9,709 nt of DNA, from contig JACDEP010000082.1 in assembly GCA_013816325.1 (NCBI GenBank), positions 1-9,709 on the forward strand, given 5' to 3'. Of the stretch, positions 1 through 6,164 are shown one piece after another. Every line of letters begins with the position of its first letter. Positions within the stretch are counted from its first letter, which is position 1. Under the pieces are notes generated by a model. The model was not told where the DNA came from and made no database searches. It worked only from the letters and a program-made list of their open reading frames with translations. Position numbers and translations under genes: made by a program. This DNA comes from Methylotenera sp. (GTDB lineage: Bacteria; Pseudomonadota; Gammaproteobacteria; Burkholderiales; Methylophilaceae).

Positions 1-578
1 CAATAAACGGAGGCATCGTAGTACTTAATGAGCCTAAAGCGATACGCGAGCCTTATAGTGACAAAGCTTTTGAAAAAATTGTACAGGTGCCGCCTAAGGT
101 GACGGAAAAATCTGTCACGACTGAAAAGCCAGCCTTACCTACTACTGCTATTACCCCAGCTACCAAGCCGGATGCGAAAACGGATGGTAAAGCTGATTTA
201 GAATCTACAGATGATATTGAATGGGCCTGGCCAACCAAGGGTAAAGTCGTCGCTAATTTCAATGAATCCAGCAACAAAGGCATAGATATTAGCGGCTCAA
301 CAGGACAGGCTATTATGGCGGCCGCGCCAGGCAAGGTGATTTATAGCGGATCCGACTTACGTGGCTATGGCAAATTGGTCATTATCAAGCACAACAAGAA
401 TTATCTTTCTGTGTACGCTCACAACAGTTTGATTTTAGTAAAAGAAGGCCAGCAAGTCAGCCGCGGGCAAAAGATCGCAGAAATGGGCAATACCGATAGC
501 GATGCTGTTAAACTGCATTTTGAGGTTCGTCGCCAAGGAAAATCGGTAGATCCTAGTAAATATTTATCAGCGAACTAG
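1..578 (+). CDS. nlpD: Murein hydrolase activator NlpD, C-terminal part (5' end outside window)
   Basis: The reading frame is open from base 3 to the TAG at 576-578 (191 residues), so the true start lies upstream; a GTG at 87 is internal. What is visible is a spacer, a Thr/Pro/Ala/Lys-rich linker (about 90-210) and a complete LytM (M23-fold) domain (about 222-560). Two catalytic or zinc positions are degenerate. The His of HxGxD is Asn (NKGID, codon 273-275), and the first His of the HLHFEV motif is Lys (KLHFEV, codon 510-512). The Asp (285-287), the His of YAH (420-422) and the second His of the HxH (516-518) remain. Loss of these residues is the family mark of EnvC/NlpD proteins, which do not cut murein but switch on N-acetylmuramyl-L-alanine amidases (AmiC) at the division septum. 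I infer a periplasmic, outer-membrane-anchored protein with an N-terminal lipobox and LysM domain beyond the edge. An inactive relative of another M23 protein is the main alternative. Confidence 0.88.
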   Translation, partial: INGGIVVLNEPKAIREPYSDKAFEKIVQVPPKVTEKSVTTEKPALPTTAITPATKPDAKTDGKADLESTDDIEWAWPTKGKVVANFNESSNKGIDISGSTGQAIMAAAPGKVIYSGSDLRGYGKLVIIKHNKNYLSVYAHNSLILVKEGQQVSRGQKIAEMGNTDSDAVKLHFEVRRQGKSVDPSKYLSAN

Positions 579-580
579 GC

Positions 581-604
581 AATGAATTAGTTAATGAACT
601 AGTT
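581..604 (+). repeat. Two tandem 12-bp units upstream of the small membrane gene
   Basis: AATGAATTAGTT (581-592) is followed directly by AATGAACTAGTT (593-604), differing at one base. The pair fills most of the gap between the nlpD stop and the next gene and ends just before its ribosome binding site. It looks like a small slippage duplication; no function can be read from it. Confidence 0.7.
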
Positions 605-617
605 AATAAGGAACATC

Positions 618-974
618 ATGGCAAACCAAGATCCTAATAAATACGCAAAAAATAAAGATGTTAAACCGGAAAGCTTACTTGGCAACCTTGCAGCGTTAGG
701 CAAGATGGGTCTCATGATTGTAGGTATTATTGGCATTGCGCTTGAGTTCTTTAAAAGTGACGGTGTCTTATCCAGCCTTTTGTCTAAGCTATTCCAATCG
801 ACGACTACCATGTTGTTTATCCCGGTGATTATTTTTGTACTGTGGCTACTGAACCGTTGGATGAGCTCATCTAAAAAAGGCGAAACGAATAAAAGTGGCG
901 ACTTGCCCATGTACGTGATGATGGCGATTGGTGCTTTTTATCTGTTCCGGCTAATCACCACAGGCTCTATGTAA
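618..974 (+). CDS. Small three-helix membrane protein of unknown function
   Basis: A 118-residue protein that I do not recognise. It starts at an ATG with an AAGGA ribosome binding site at 608-612 (5 nt spacing), 39 nt after nlpD, so it is probably co-transcribed with it. The N-terminus (residues 1-25) is polar and Lys/Asn-rich. Three hydrophobic segments follow: about 26-45 (GLMIVGIIGIALEFF), 62-80 (LFIPVIIFVLWLLNRW) and 97-114 (MYVMMAIGAFYLFRLI). The loop between helices 2 and 3 is short and charged (SSSKKGETNKSGD), which by the positive-inside rule should be cytoplasmic. There are no cysteines, no metal motif and no signal peptidase site. The protein ends in GSM, just before a strong terminator. 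A decayed second copy of its last codons lies at 3775-3810 beyond the GGDEF-EAL gene. Its place after nlpD hints at an envelope role, but that is inference only. Confidence 0.8.
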   Translation: MANQDPNKYAKNKDVKPESLLGNLAALGKMGLMIVGIIGIALEFFKSDGVLSSLLSKLFQSTTTMLFIPVIIFVLWLLNRWMSSSKKGETNKSGDLPMYVMMAIGAFYLFRLITTGSM

Positions 975-1026
975 GCGATTTAATGGTTTCAGACAAATAA
1001 AAAAGCGGCGCATAGCCGTTTTTTTT
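939..1026 (+). repeat. Direct repeat, left copy (gene 3' end plus terminator)
   Basis: The last 12 codons of the small membrane gene, the tail after its stop and its terminator are matched by 3775-3858. The best blocks are GGCTCTATGT then AGCGATT (963-979, with one extra A in this copy) and AATAAAAAAGCGGCGCAT (996-1013), followed by GCC and a T-run. The match runs through coding and noncoding sequence, so it is more than a shared terminator motif. Confidence 0.7.
999..1026 (+). terminator. Rho-independent terminator after the nlpD-membrane protein unit
   Basis: An A-run at 999-1004 and G1005 are followed by CGGC (1006-1009), the loop GCATA (1010-1014), GCCG (1015-1018) and eight T (1019-1026). 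The A and T runs extend the stem and G1005 pairs with T1019 as a wobble. It lies 24 nt after the stop codon at 974. The A-run on the other side would let it work on both strands. Confidence 0.88.
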
Positions 1027-1259
1027 GGACGCTAGCCGAAAAACTTGAGAGACCTGCAGACAAATCGCAACAGCAGGAAGTCATCATGTAAATTGACGAG
1101 AAAAATAGTGGTCTGCCCCTATTGTCTTGCGATGAAGTATGATATTCGATTAGTCCGACTCTAAATTGAAGAAACTCAACAAAGCTTATGACCTTCAAAA
1201 GTTGCGCAAGGTAAGCACCCGAACTCTACACCGGCCAAATTGTCTATGCATAGTTACTC

Positions 1260-1272
1260 CAGCAGTCTGCTG
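1260..1272. promoter_or_regulatory. 13-bp palindrome, possible operator
   Basis: CAGCAG-T-CTGCTG is a perfect 6-bp inverted repeat around one base, about 120 bp before the GGDEF-EAL start. The arms are too close together to form a hairpin in RNA, so if it matters it would be as a protein-binding site on DNA. Chance cannot be excluded. Confidence 0.3.
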
Positions 1273-1297
1273 TCGAAAACAATGGGTCTATTTCAAG

Positions 1298-1349
1298 GTT
1301 AGTTATTTAACTCAAGTCAGTTAATAAAATTCTAGGTTAGTTAATAAAA
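1298..1349 (+). repeat. Three degenerate AT-rich units upstream of the GGDEF-EAL gene
   Basis: GTTAGTTATTTAA (1298-1310), GTCAGTTAATAAAA (1316-1329) and GTTAGTTAATAAAA (1336-1349) recur at 18 to 20 bp steps, roughly two helical turns. They end 43 bp before the start codon, where promoter or activator sites are expected. They could be regulator half-sites, an UP-like element or simple slippage. Confidence 0.5.
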
Positions 1350-1392
1350 CTTTTAACAATGCCAAAATATTCGTTGTGACTTTAAGACCAAT

Positions 1393-3729
1393 GTGACTAA
1401 AAAAGCGTATCTAATCGCGTTAATCAATCGTAGTGAAAAGAAATCTAATTTTCTCTTCATCATTTTTGCAGCCTCAATATTGGTAATGACCTTATTTGAA
1501 GCGGCAAAAAAACCTCTCATAGGGGATTTAACCTTATGGGAGTCCCATATCATCACCATTATATTTTCGTCGATCATGGCGACTTTATTCGCCTTATTTG
1601 CTTTTGAAAGCATCCGTGCTATTGAATATAAACATGCTGAAGAAAAATTTAAAGTTGATCAGCAAAAGTTAAGTAGCCTCATTGAACTCTCGCCTCTCGG
1701 CATGTTGCGTAATTCAATGGATGGCTATTTCACAGAGGCGAATCAAGCGTTCTTGGATATTGTCGGTTATACATTAGAGGAATTAAATAATTTAAGTTAT
1801 TGGGATTTAACGCCCAGTCGATATACCTCACAGGAAGAAATACAACTTCATTTACTTAACACTATTGGGAAGTATGGACCCTACGAAAAAGAATACATTC
1901 ATCAAGACGGCCATTTAATCCCGGTAAGAATGAGTGGTGTACTCATTACAGGCATTGATAGGTCTATAAGCATCTGGTCAATCATCGAAGATATTACAGA
2001 AACAAAACGTCATGAAGAATCTACCAAGATCGCGGCGATGGTATACGAGCATACCAGCGAAGCCATCATGGTCACGGATGCTGATGGGATGATTAATAGC
2101 GTAAATCCTGCCTTTACTTCCATCAGTGGATATTCTAAAGAGGAGGTGATTGGCAAAAACGCCACCAATGTTAAAAATAGCCCTTATGAAAACCTTAATA
2201 ATGTTGCCATGATGGATGCATTGGAAAATACTGGCTATTGGCAAGGTGAAATCATTAACCAAGGCAAAAATAATGAAAGCGACGTTGCCTGGGTCACCAT
2301 CAACACCATCTATAATGCCGACCATTCAATCCATCACAGAGTGGCTATATTCAACGACATCTCTGAGCAGAAGAAATCAGAAGCGCTCATTTTACAGCAG
2401 GCTAATTTTGATACTTTAACCGGGCTACCTAACCGCCGATTATTTTACGATCGGTTAGAGCAAGAAATAAAGCGTGCACAACGCTCAAGCACCACGCTCG
2501 CGCTTGTGTTTATTGATCTAGATGACTTTAAGAAGATAAATGATACCTTGGGACATGACGTTGGTGATGTTTTACTCAAAGAAGCTGCGTTGCGTTTAGA
2601 AAAAAGTGTGCGCGCATCTGATACGGTTGCCCGATTTGGCGGAGATGAATTCACGATTCTGCTCCCGGATTTGACGCATACGGATAGGCTAGACCGAATA
2701 TTGCGCACTTTCCTTGATAAGCTCTCCCAACCATTTAAATTAGGCTCGGAAATAGTGTATATCTCCGCAAGTATGGGTATCAGCTTCTTTCCAGACGATG
2801 GTACCAATGCTTCTGTCATGTTAAGAAATTCCGATCAAGCCATGTATGTAGCCAAAAGATCTGGTCGCAATCGCTATTCATACTTTACCGCTGCAATGCA
2901 AGAACAAGCTCAGTTACAACTACGCATGATCAATGATTTACATGCTGCGTTTAACAACCAAGAGTTCTTTATGGTTTACCAGCCCATTATCAACTTAGAA
3001 ACTGGTGAGGTAAAAAAAGCTGAGGCATTGATTAGATGGCAACATCCTATCAAGGGTCTGATTAGTCCCTCAGTGTTTATTCCCATTGCAGAAGATATCG
3101 GACTGATTAATGAAATTGGGGAGTGGGTGTTTAAGCAAGCTGCGCAGCAAGTTAAACGATTAGCCGCTATGAACATTCCTGACTTTCAAATTAGTGTGAA
3201 TAAATCTCCAAAACAATTCGCTGACGATAAAACTTTTCATTCCCCGTGGTTCGATCATTTAAAGTCTATTGGACTGACGGGTAATAATATTTGTGTAGAA
3301 ATCACTGAAGGCTTATTGCTAGAAGCCTCAGAAGATATTCATTCCACGCTGCTAGCATTCAGAGACGCTGGTATAGAAGTATCACTCGATGATTTTGGTA
3401 CCGGTTATTCGTCTCTCTCCTATCTAAAAAAATTCTCAATTGATTATATTAAGATTGATCAGTCTTTTATACAGAATCTAGCCGCAGATACAGATGATTT
3501 AGCTTTATGTGAAGCCATTATTGTCATGGCGCACAAACTTAATATTCAGGTCATTGCGGAGGGTGTGGAAACAAAAGAACAATTAGCATTACTTAAGGAT
3601 GCTGGTTGCGATTATGTGCAGGGTTACTATCTATCAAAACCTTTGATTGGGATCGATTTCGAGAATTTTCTGTTGGATCCTGAGCAAAAGATAATTGGAC
3701 AGACCCCAATAAAAAGAGACCTTGTCTAA
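1393..3729 (+). CDS. Membrane-bound PAS-PAS-GGDEF-EAL cyclic-di-GMP turnover protein
   Basis: A 778-residue protein with a GTG start (an ATG two bases upstream meets TGA at once) and only a weak AAGA ribosome site at 1384-1387. An in-frame ATG at 1486 would remove the first membrane helix, so GTG is preferred. Order: TM1 about 19-36, a short periplasmic loop, TM2 about 52-71, a coiled linker, PAS1 about 92-205, PAS2 about 213-327, GGDEF about 338-495, EAL about 518-755. The cyclase motif GGDEF (416-420) is intact, with an RASD product-inhibition site (407-410) exactly five residues before it. The EAL domain keeps EAL (544-546), N603, E636, DDFGTG (666-671), K687, E723 and Q743. Both GTP-to-c-di-GMP synthesis and hydrolysis to pGpG are therefore possible, with the PAS pair presumably choosing the direction; no cofactor ligand is evident. 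It stands alone, bracketed by direct repeats. Confidence 0.95.
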   Translation: MTKKAYLIALINRSEKKSNFLFIIFAASILVMTLFEAAKKPLIGDLTLWESHIITIIFSSIMATLFALFAFESIRAIEYKHAEEKFKVDQQKLSSLIELSPLGMLRNSMDGYFTEANQAFLDIVGYTLEELNNLSYWDLTPSRYTSQEEIQLHLLNTIGKYGPYEKEYIHQDGHLIPVRMSGVLITGIDRSISIWSIIEDITETKRHEESTKIAAMVYEHTSEAIMVTDADGMINSVNPAFTSISGYSKEEVIGKNATNVKNSPYENLNNVAMMDALENTGYWQGEIINQGKNNESDVAWVTINTIYNADHSIHHRVAIFNDISEQKKSEALILQQANFDTLTGLPNRRLFYDRLEQEIKRAQRSSTTLALVFIDLDDFKKINDTLGHDVGDVLLKEAALRLEKSVRASDTVARFGGDEFTILLPDLTHTDRLDRILRTFLDKLSQPFKLGSEIVYISASMGISFFPDDGTNASVMLRNSDQAMYVAKRSGRNRYSYFTAAMQEQAQLQLRMINDLHAAFNNQEFFMVYQPIINLETGEVKKAEALIRWQHPIKGLISPSVFIPIAEDIGLINEIGEWVFKQAAQQVKRLAAMNIPDFQISVNKSPKQFADDKTFHSPWFDHLKSIGLTGNNICVEITEGLLLEASEDIHSTLLAFRDAGIEVSLDDFGTGYSSLSYLKKFSIDYIKIDQSFIQNLAADTDDLALCEAIIVMAHKLNIQVIAEGVETKEQLALLKDAGCDYVQGYYLSKPLIGIDFENFLLDPEQKIIGQTPIKRDLV

Positions 3730-3774
3730 ATGGACCTCATCAACCAATTTAATAATAAGCCGCGCTCTGTTTGA

Positions 3775-3858
3775 TACTCATTCTTGGCGAACCACTTCGG
3801 CTCTATGTAGCGATTAGTGGTAGATAGCAATAAAAAAGCGGCGCATGGCCACTTTTTT
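3775..3858 (+). pseudogene. Decayed copy of the small membrane gene's 3' end and terminator
   Basis: In the frame ending at the TAG at 3808-3810 the sequence reads YSFLANHFGSM-stop. The intact gene ends YLFRLITTGSM-stop. Y, F and the final GSM match position for position, and a TGA at 3772 cuts the frame off upstream. The tail after the stop and the terminator also match 975-1026. It is a remnant without its own gene. A duplication, or a recombination that placed the GGDEF-EAL gene between two copies, would explain it. Confidence 0.55.
3832..3858. terminator. Terminator between convergent genes (GGDEF-EAL and thioredoxin)
   Basis: Six A (3832-3837), GCGGC (3838-3842), the loop GCATG (3843-3847), GCCAC (3848-3852) and six T (3853-3858) form a stem with one C-A mismatch. 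It is 102 nt after the GGDEF-EAL stop and 20 nt past the thioredoxin stop on the other strand. The A and T runs suit both directions. It is homologous to the terminator at 999-1026. Confidence 0.82.
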
Positions 3859-3877
3859 ATTTACGTAAGTCTGGAAA

Positions 3878-4249
3878 TTAGTTCGCTTTTTTATCCTGCT
3901 CTTTATAATATTCGCGCACTTGCGTCATATCAAACTCACGCGCCCATTTGATAATTTCATCGAATGCCGGAGCACCGATTTCGCCAACTTGTGCATGTAT
4001 GCCAGCTTGCTCGCGAATCACCAAAATGCCTGGGATTTGGTTCACTTCAAAATATTCACTGATTTCTGGATCAGTTTCAGTATTCACCATGCCAAAAACG
4101 ATATCAGTGTGTTTGGCTGATGCGGCTTCAAAGGTCGGCGTGAAATCCACACATGGTTCACACCAAGGTGCCCAAAAATCGACAATCACAAAGTCGTTTT
4201 TTTCGATAATTTCTTTGAAATTCGTTTTGTTGAGTGCTACAACTGCCAT
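3878..4249 (-). CDS. Thioredoxin-family protein with a WCEPC active site
   Basis: A 123-residue cytoplasmic thioredoxin fold with no signal peptide. The active site reads WAPWCEPC, with Cys30 and Cys33, where classical thioredoxin has WCGPC; Glu31 replaces Gly. The buried Asp of thioredoxin is kept (D24) and the cis-proline is P73 in QIPGILVI. A charged tail of about 15 residues (REYYKEQDKKAN) goes beyond the normal 105-110 residue length. It should do dithiol-disulfide exchange on cytoplasmic proteins, but the changed dipeptide should shift redox potential or partner choice. The ATG has an AGGA about 7 nt upstream (4257-4260). It sits 106 nt behind the nitroreductase on the same strand, so it may be the last gene of that operon or have its own promoter. 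Its own terminator is shared with the convergent GGDEF-EAL gene. Confidence 0.9.
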   Translation of the reverse strand: MAVVALNKTNFKEIIEKNDFVIVDFWAPWCEPCVDFTPTFEAASAKHTDIVFGMVNTETDPEISEYFEVNQIPGILVIREQAGIHAQVGEIGAPAFDEIIKWAREFDMTQVREYYKEQDKKAN

Positions 4250-4253
4250 AACC

Positions 4254-4340
4254 GCATCCTGACGTGAATTAAATGTTTGAATTGAATGATATAACTATAA
4301 GAGTTTATCAGAGCCAGCCATTTTAGTTAAGTCAGGATGC
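4254..4340. repeat. 10-bp inverted repeat flanking the thioredoxin upstream region
   Basis: GCATCCTGAC (4254-4263) and its exact reverse complement GTCAGGATGC (4331-4340) lie 67 bp apart in the thioredoxin-nitroreductase gap. The first arm covers the thioredoxin ribosome binding site. If both are in one transcript, pairing would hide that site. The match could also be chance. Confidence 0.45.
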
Positions 4341-4355
4341 AGCCTTAATGTGCGC

Positions 4356-4955
4356 TTAGGCGACAGGATTGCCCCAATTACCGGCAAAAAATAATTCATT
4401 CAAAGGCCTGCGAGTACGCGCTGAGGTTTCGCGATCCAGTGCATCACCTGTCACGGTATTGATATCAGCCGCATAGCCGACACATAGCATTGCCATGGGA
4501 ATATATTGCGTGGGAATTGCAAATACTTCACGCGCTTTGTCAGCATTGAACCCGCCCATCTGGTGCGCCATCAACCCCATGCTGCTGGCTTGCAGGCAGA
4601 CATTCTCCGCCGCCGCGCCAGTATCATATTGACCCCAACGGTTAGGTTGCTGGTTATGGTTAAACAAGGTGTCCGCACATACCAGCATCAACACCGGCGT
4701 ATCTGTGACCCAAGCCTGGTTGCTCGGTGCCAGGCAATCAAAAGCTTTCTGCCAGGCTTCCGCATCAGATTGCTTATCCCATACGATAAAGCGCCATGGC
4801 TGATCACCAAAGCAGGATGGCGCCCAACGGGCAGCCTCCAGCAGTGCAATAATCTGTTCATGGCTGACTGGTTTTGAAGCATCATAGGCTCTACCGCTCC
4901 AGCGGTTGGCTAGGATTGGATCGATAGGGACTTGGGTTAAGGCTGGTTTTTGCAT
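4356..4955 (-). CDS. Nitroreductase-family FMN-dependent NAD(P)H oxidoreductase
   Basis: A 199-residue protein of the nitroreductase fold, close to the usual family length. The FMN-phosphate signature is near the N-terminus (NRWSGRAYD, 17-25), followed by APSCFGDQPWRF (45-56), the QYDTGAAAENVCLQASSMGL helix (109-128), HQMGGF (131-136) and a C-terminal Arg cluster (R180, R182, R183). Family members are homodimers that pass hydride from NAD(P)H to nitroaromatics, quinones, flavins or enones; the natural substrate here is unknown. The ATG has AAGGA 6-7 nt upstream (4962-4966). It starts 28 nt after the ene reductase stop, so the two are surely co-transcribed. It is probably cytoplasmic. No residue is obviously missing. 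Confidence 0.9.
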   Translation of the reverse strand: MQKPALTQVPIDPILANRWSGRAYDASKPVSHEQIIALLEAARWAPSCFGDQPWRFIVWDKQSDAEAWQKAFDCLAPSNQAWVTDTPVLMLVCADTLFNHNQQPNRWGQYDTGAAAENVCLQASSMGLMAHQMGGFNADKAREVFAIPTQYIPMAMLCVGYAADINTVTGDALDRETSARTRRPLNELFFAGNWGNPVA

Positions 4956-4983
4956 GCGTAATCCTTATTATTTGTTAACTAGA

Positions 4984-6063
4984 TTATTGGTTTAGAAAAG
5001 GATAATCAGTGTAACCTTTTTCACTACCGCCATAAAAGGTCGCATCGTCAGCTTGATTCAATACTGCGTTGGTTTTATAACGCTCAACTAAATCCGGATT
5101 ACCGATATACGGTACGCCGTAAGCAATCACATTAGCATGGCCACTAGCGATGGCTTCATTGCCACGGGCTTTGTCGTAAGCTAGGTTGGCCATATAAGAG
5201 CCTTTGAATAATTTACGCATCTCATCAAAATTGAATGGTTCGGAATCGCCGCCGCCGTGGATACCGCCTTCTACCGCATGCAGGTAAGCCAAGTTGAACT
5301 GATTGAGCGCGTTTGCCACATAATTGAATAGTGCCTGTGGATTACCATCCTGCATATCATTGAACGGATTGACCGGTGAAATACGGATGCCAACTTTGTC
5401 AGACCCCGCGGTATCGACGACGGCTTTGGTGACTTCTAATAAAAAACGCGCCCGGTTTTCGATACTGCCACCGTAATTATCCGTACGTTTATTGGTGCCA
5501 TCACGCAAAAATTGGTCTAGCAAATAGCCATTGGCAGCGTGAATTTCTACGCCATCAAAACCTGCGGTGAGTGCACATTGAGTCGCATGGACAAAATCCG
5601 CGACAATGCCCGGTAATTCACTGGCATCTAAAGCGCGTGGTTCAACATAATCCACCAGACCTTGGTAGGTAAAAGCCTGTCCAGCTGGTTTAATGGCTGA
5701 AGGCGCTACCGGTTGCGCGTTATTGGGCAATAAACTAGGGTGCGAAATACGGCCAACATGCCAAAGCTGCAAAACGATTTTTCCGCCTTTCGCATGCACA
5801 GCATCCGTCACTTTTCTCCAGCCTGCAACCTGAGCATCAGTATAAATTCCCGGCAAAGCTGGATAACCATGACCCATTGGGGAGATTGGCGTAGCTTCAG
5901 TCACGATCAAGCCAGCGCTGGCACGCTGTGAATAATAGGTGGCGTTAAGGTCTTGCGGTACACCGCCTTCACCAGCACGATTCCTGGTTAAAGGGGCCAT
6001 GACGATGCGGTTTTTTAAACTGATAGCACCTAAAGTTGTGGGACTGAATAAATCTAACGCCAT
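4984..6063 (-). CDS. nemA: Old Yellow Enzyme family ene reductase, NemA-like
   Basis: A 359-residue TIM-barrel flavoprotein of class I OYE, the standard length. Visible signatures are NRIVMAPLTRNRA (18-30, with the flavin-tuning Thr26), LQLWHVGR (98-105, Q99 and W101), the substrate-binding EIHAANGY (His175, Asn178, Tyr180), FLRDGTNKRTDNYGGSIENR (185-204) and a C-terminal FMN phosphate segment (AYGVPYIGNPDLVER). The enzyme takes hydride from NADPH through FMN and reduces alkenes next to carbonyl or nitro groups: N-ethylmaleimide, enones, quinones and nitrate esters in characterised relatives. The ATG follows GGAGAG (6068-6073). It lies 93 nt behind yceI, the largest gap in the operon, and that gap carries a hairpin. 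The nemA symbol is given for family membership; orthology to E. coli NemA is not proven. Confidence 0.93.
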   Translation of the reverse strand: MALDLFSPTTLGAISLKNRIVMAPLTRNRAGEGGVPQDLNATYYSQRASAGLIVTEATPISPMGHGYPALPGIYTDAQVAGWRKVTDAVHAKGGKIVLQLWHVGRISHPSLLPNNAQPVAPSAIKPAGQAFTYQGLVDYVEPRALDASELPGIVADFVHATQCALTAGFDGVEIHAANGYLLDQFLRDGTNKRTDNYGGSIENRARFLLEVTKAVVDTAGSDKVGIRISPVNPFNDMQDGNPQALFNYVANALNQFNLAYLHAVEGGIHGGGDSEPFNFDEMRKLFKGSYMANLAYDKARGNEAIASGHANVIAYGVPYIGNPDLVERYKTNAVLNQADDATFYGGSEKGYTDYPFLNQ

Positions 6064-6131
6064 ATATCTCTCCGGTTTGTTTACTTGGTATTTTGTATAA
6101 ATTGGGTTGATTCGATTTATTTAAATAGCGT

Positions 6132-6164
6132 TAAAGCAAATAGCACTCAAGTGCAATTACTTTA
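6132..6164 (-). promoter_or_regulatory. Imperfect 33-nt hairpin between yceI and the ene reductase gene
   Basis: The core GCACT-CA-AGTGC (6143-6154) is flanked by TAAAG (6132-6136) and CTTTA (6160-6164), with mostly pairing bases between, one bulge and one mismatch. It overlaps the yceI stop codon (6157-6159). No T-run follows on the minus strand, so it is not a normal terminator. It could be an RNA processing or stability element that tunes downstream expression, or a protein-binding palindrome. Confidence 0.5.

Larger units (their letters stand above)
1027..1392. other. Gene-free gap upstream of the GGDEF-EAL gene
   Basis: About 365 bases with no convincing coding region on either strand. 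It holds a short palindrome, CAGCAG-T-CTGCTG (1260-1272), and an AT-rich stretch at 1298-1350 with three GTTAGTTAATAAAA-like units. The promoter of the downstream gene must be here, but I cannot fix a clear -35/-10 pair. Confidence 0.6.

Noticed and set aside
87..578. A complete short gene starting at GTG 87
   Set aside because: The frame is open to the window edge and the upstream residues read as NlpD linker, so this is an internal Val codon of a longer protein.
1053..1077. CCTGC / GCAGG inverted repeat in the gene-free gap
   Set aside because: The arms are five bases with a 15-base loop and no T-run; this is expected by chance.
989..1198. A 69-codon minus-strand open frame
   Set aside because: It runs through the terminator stem, is rich in Cys, Ser and Phe without any pattern, and has no ribosome site. 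It is chance.
1336..1370. A sigma-28 (flagellar) promoter, TAAA with GCCAAAAT, before the GGDEF-EAL gene
   Set aside because: The spacing from TAAA to GCC is 12 instead of 15 and the -10 differs from GCCGATAA, so the match is too weak.
2445..2819. A 124-codon open frame opposite the GGDEF domain
   Set aside because: It is antisense to a conserved domain with intact motifs and has Ser/Arg-rich shadow composition.
6064..6131. A separate promoter for the ene reductase gene in the 93-nt gap
   Set aside because: The best pair (TTGAGT and TATTTA at 17 bp on the minus strand) is poor at the -10 and overlaps the hairpin, so I do not call it.
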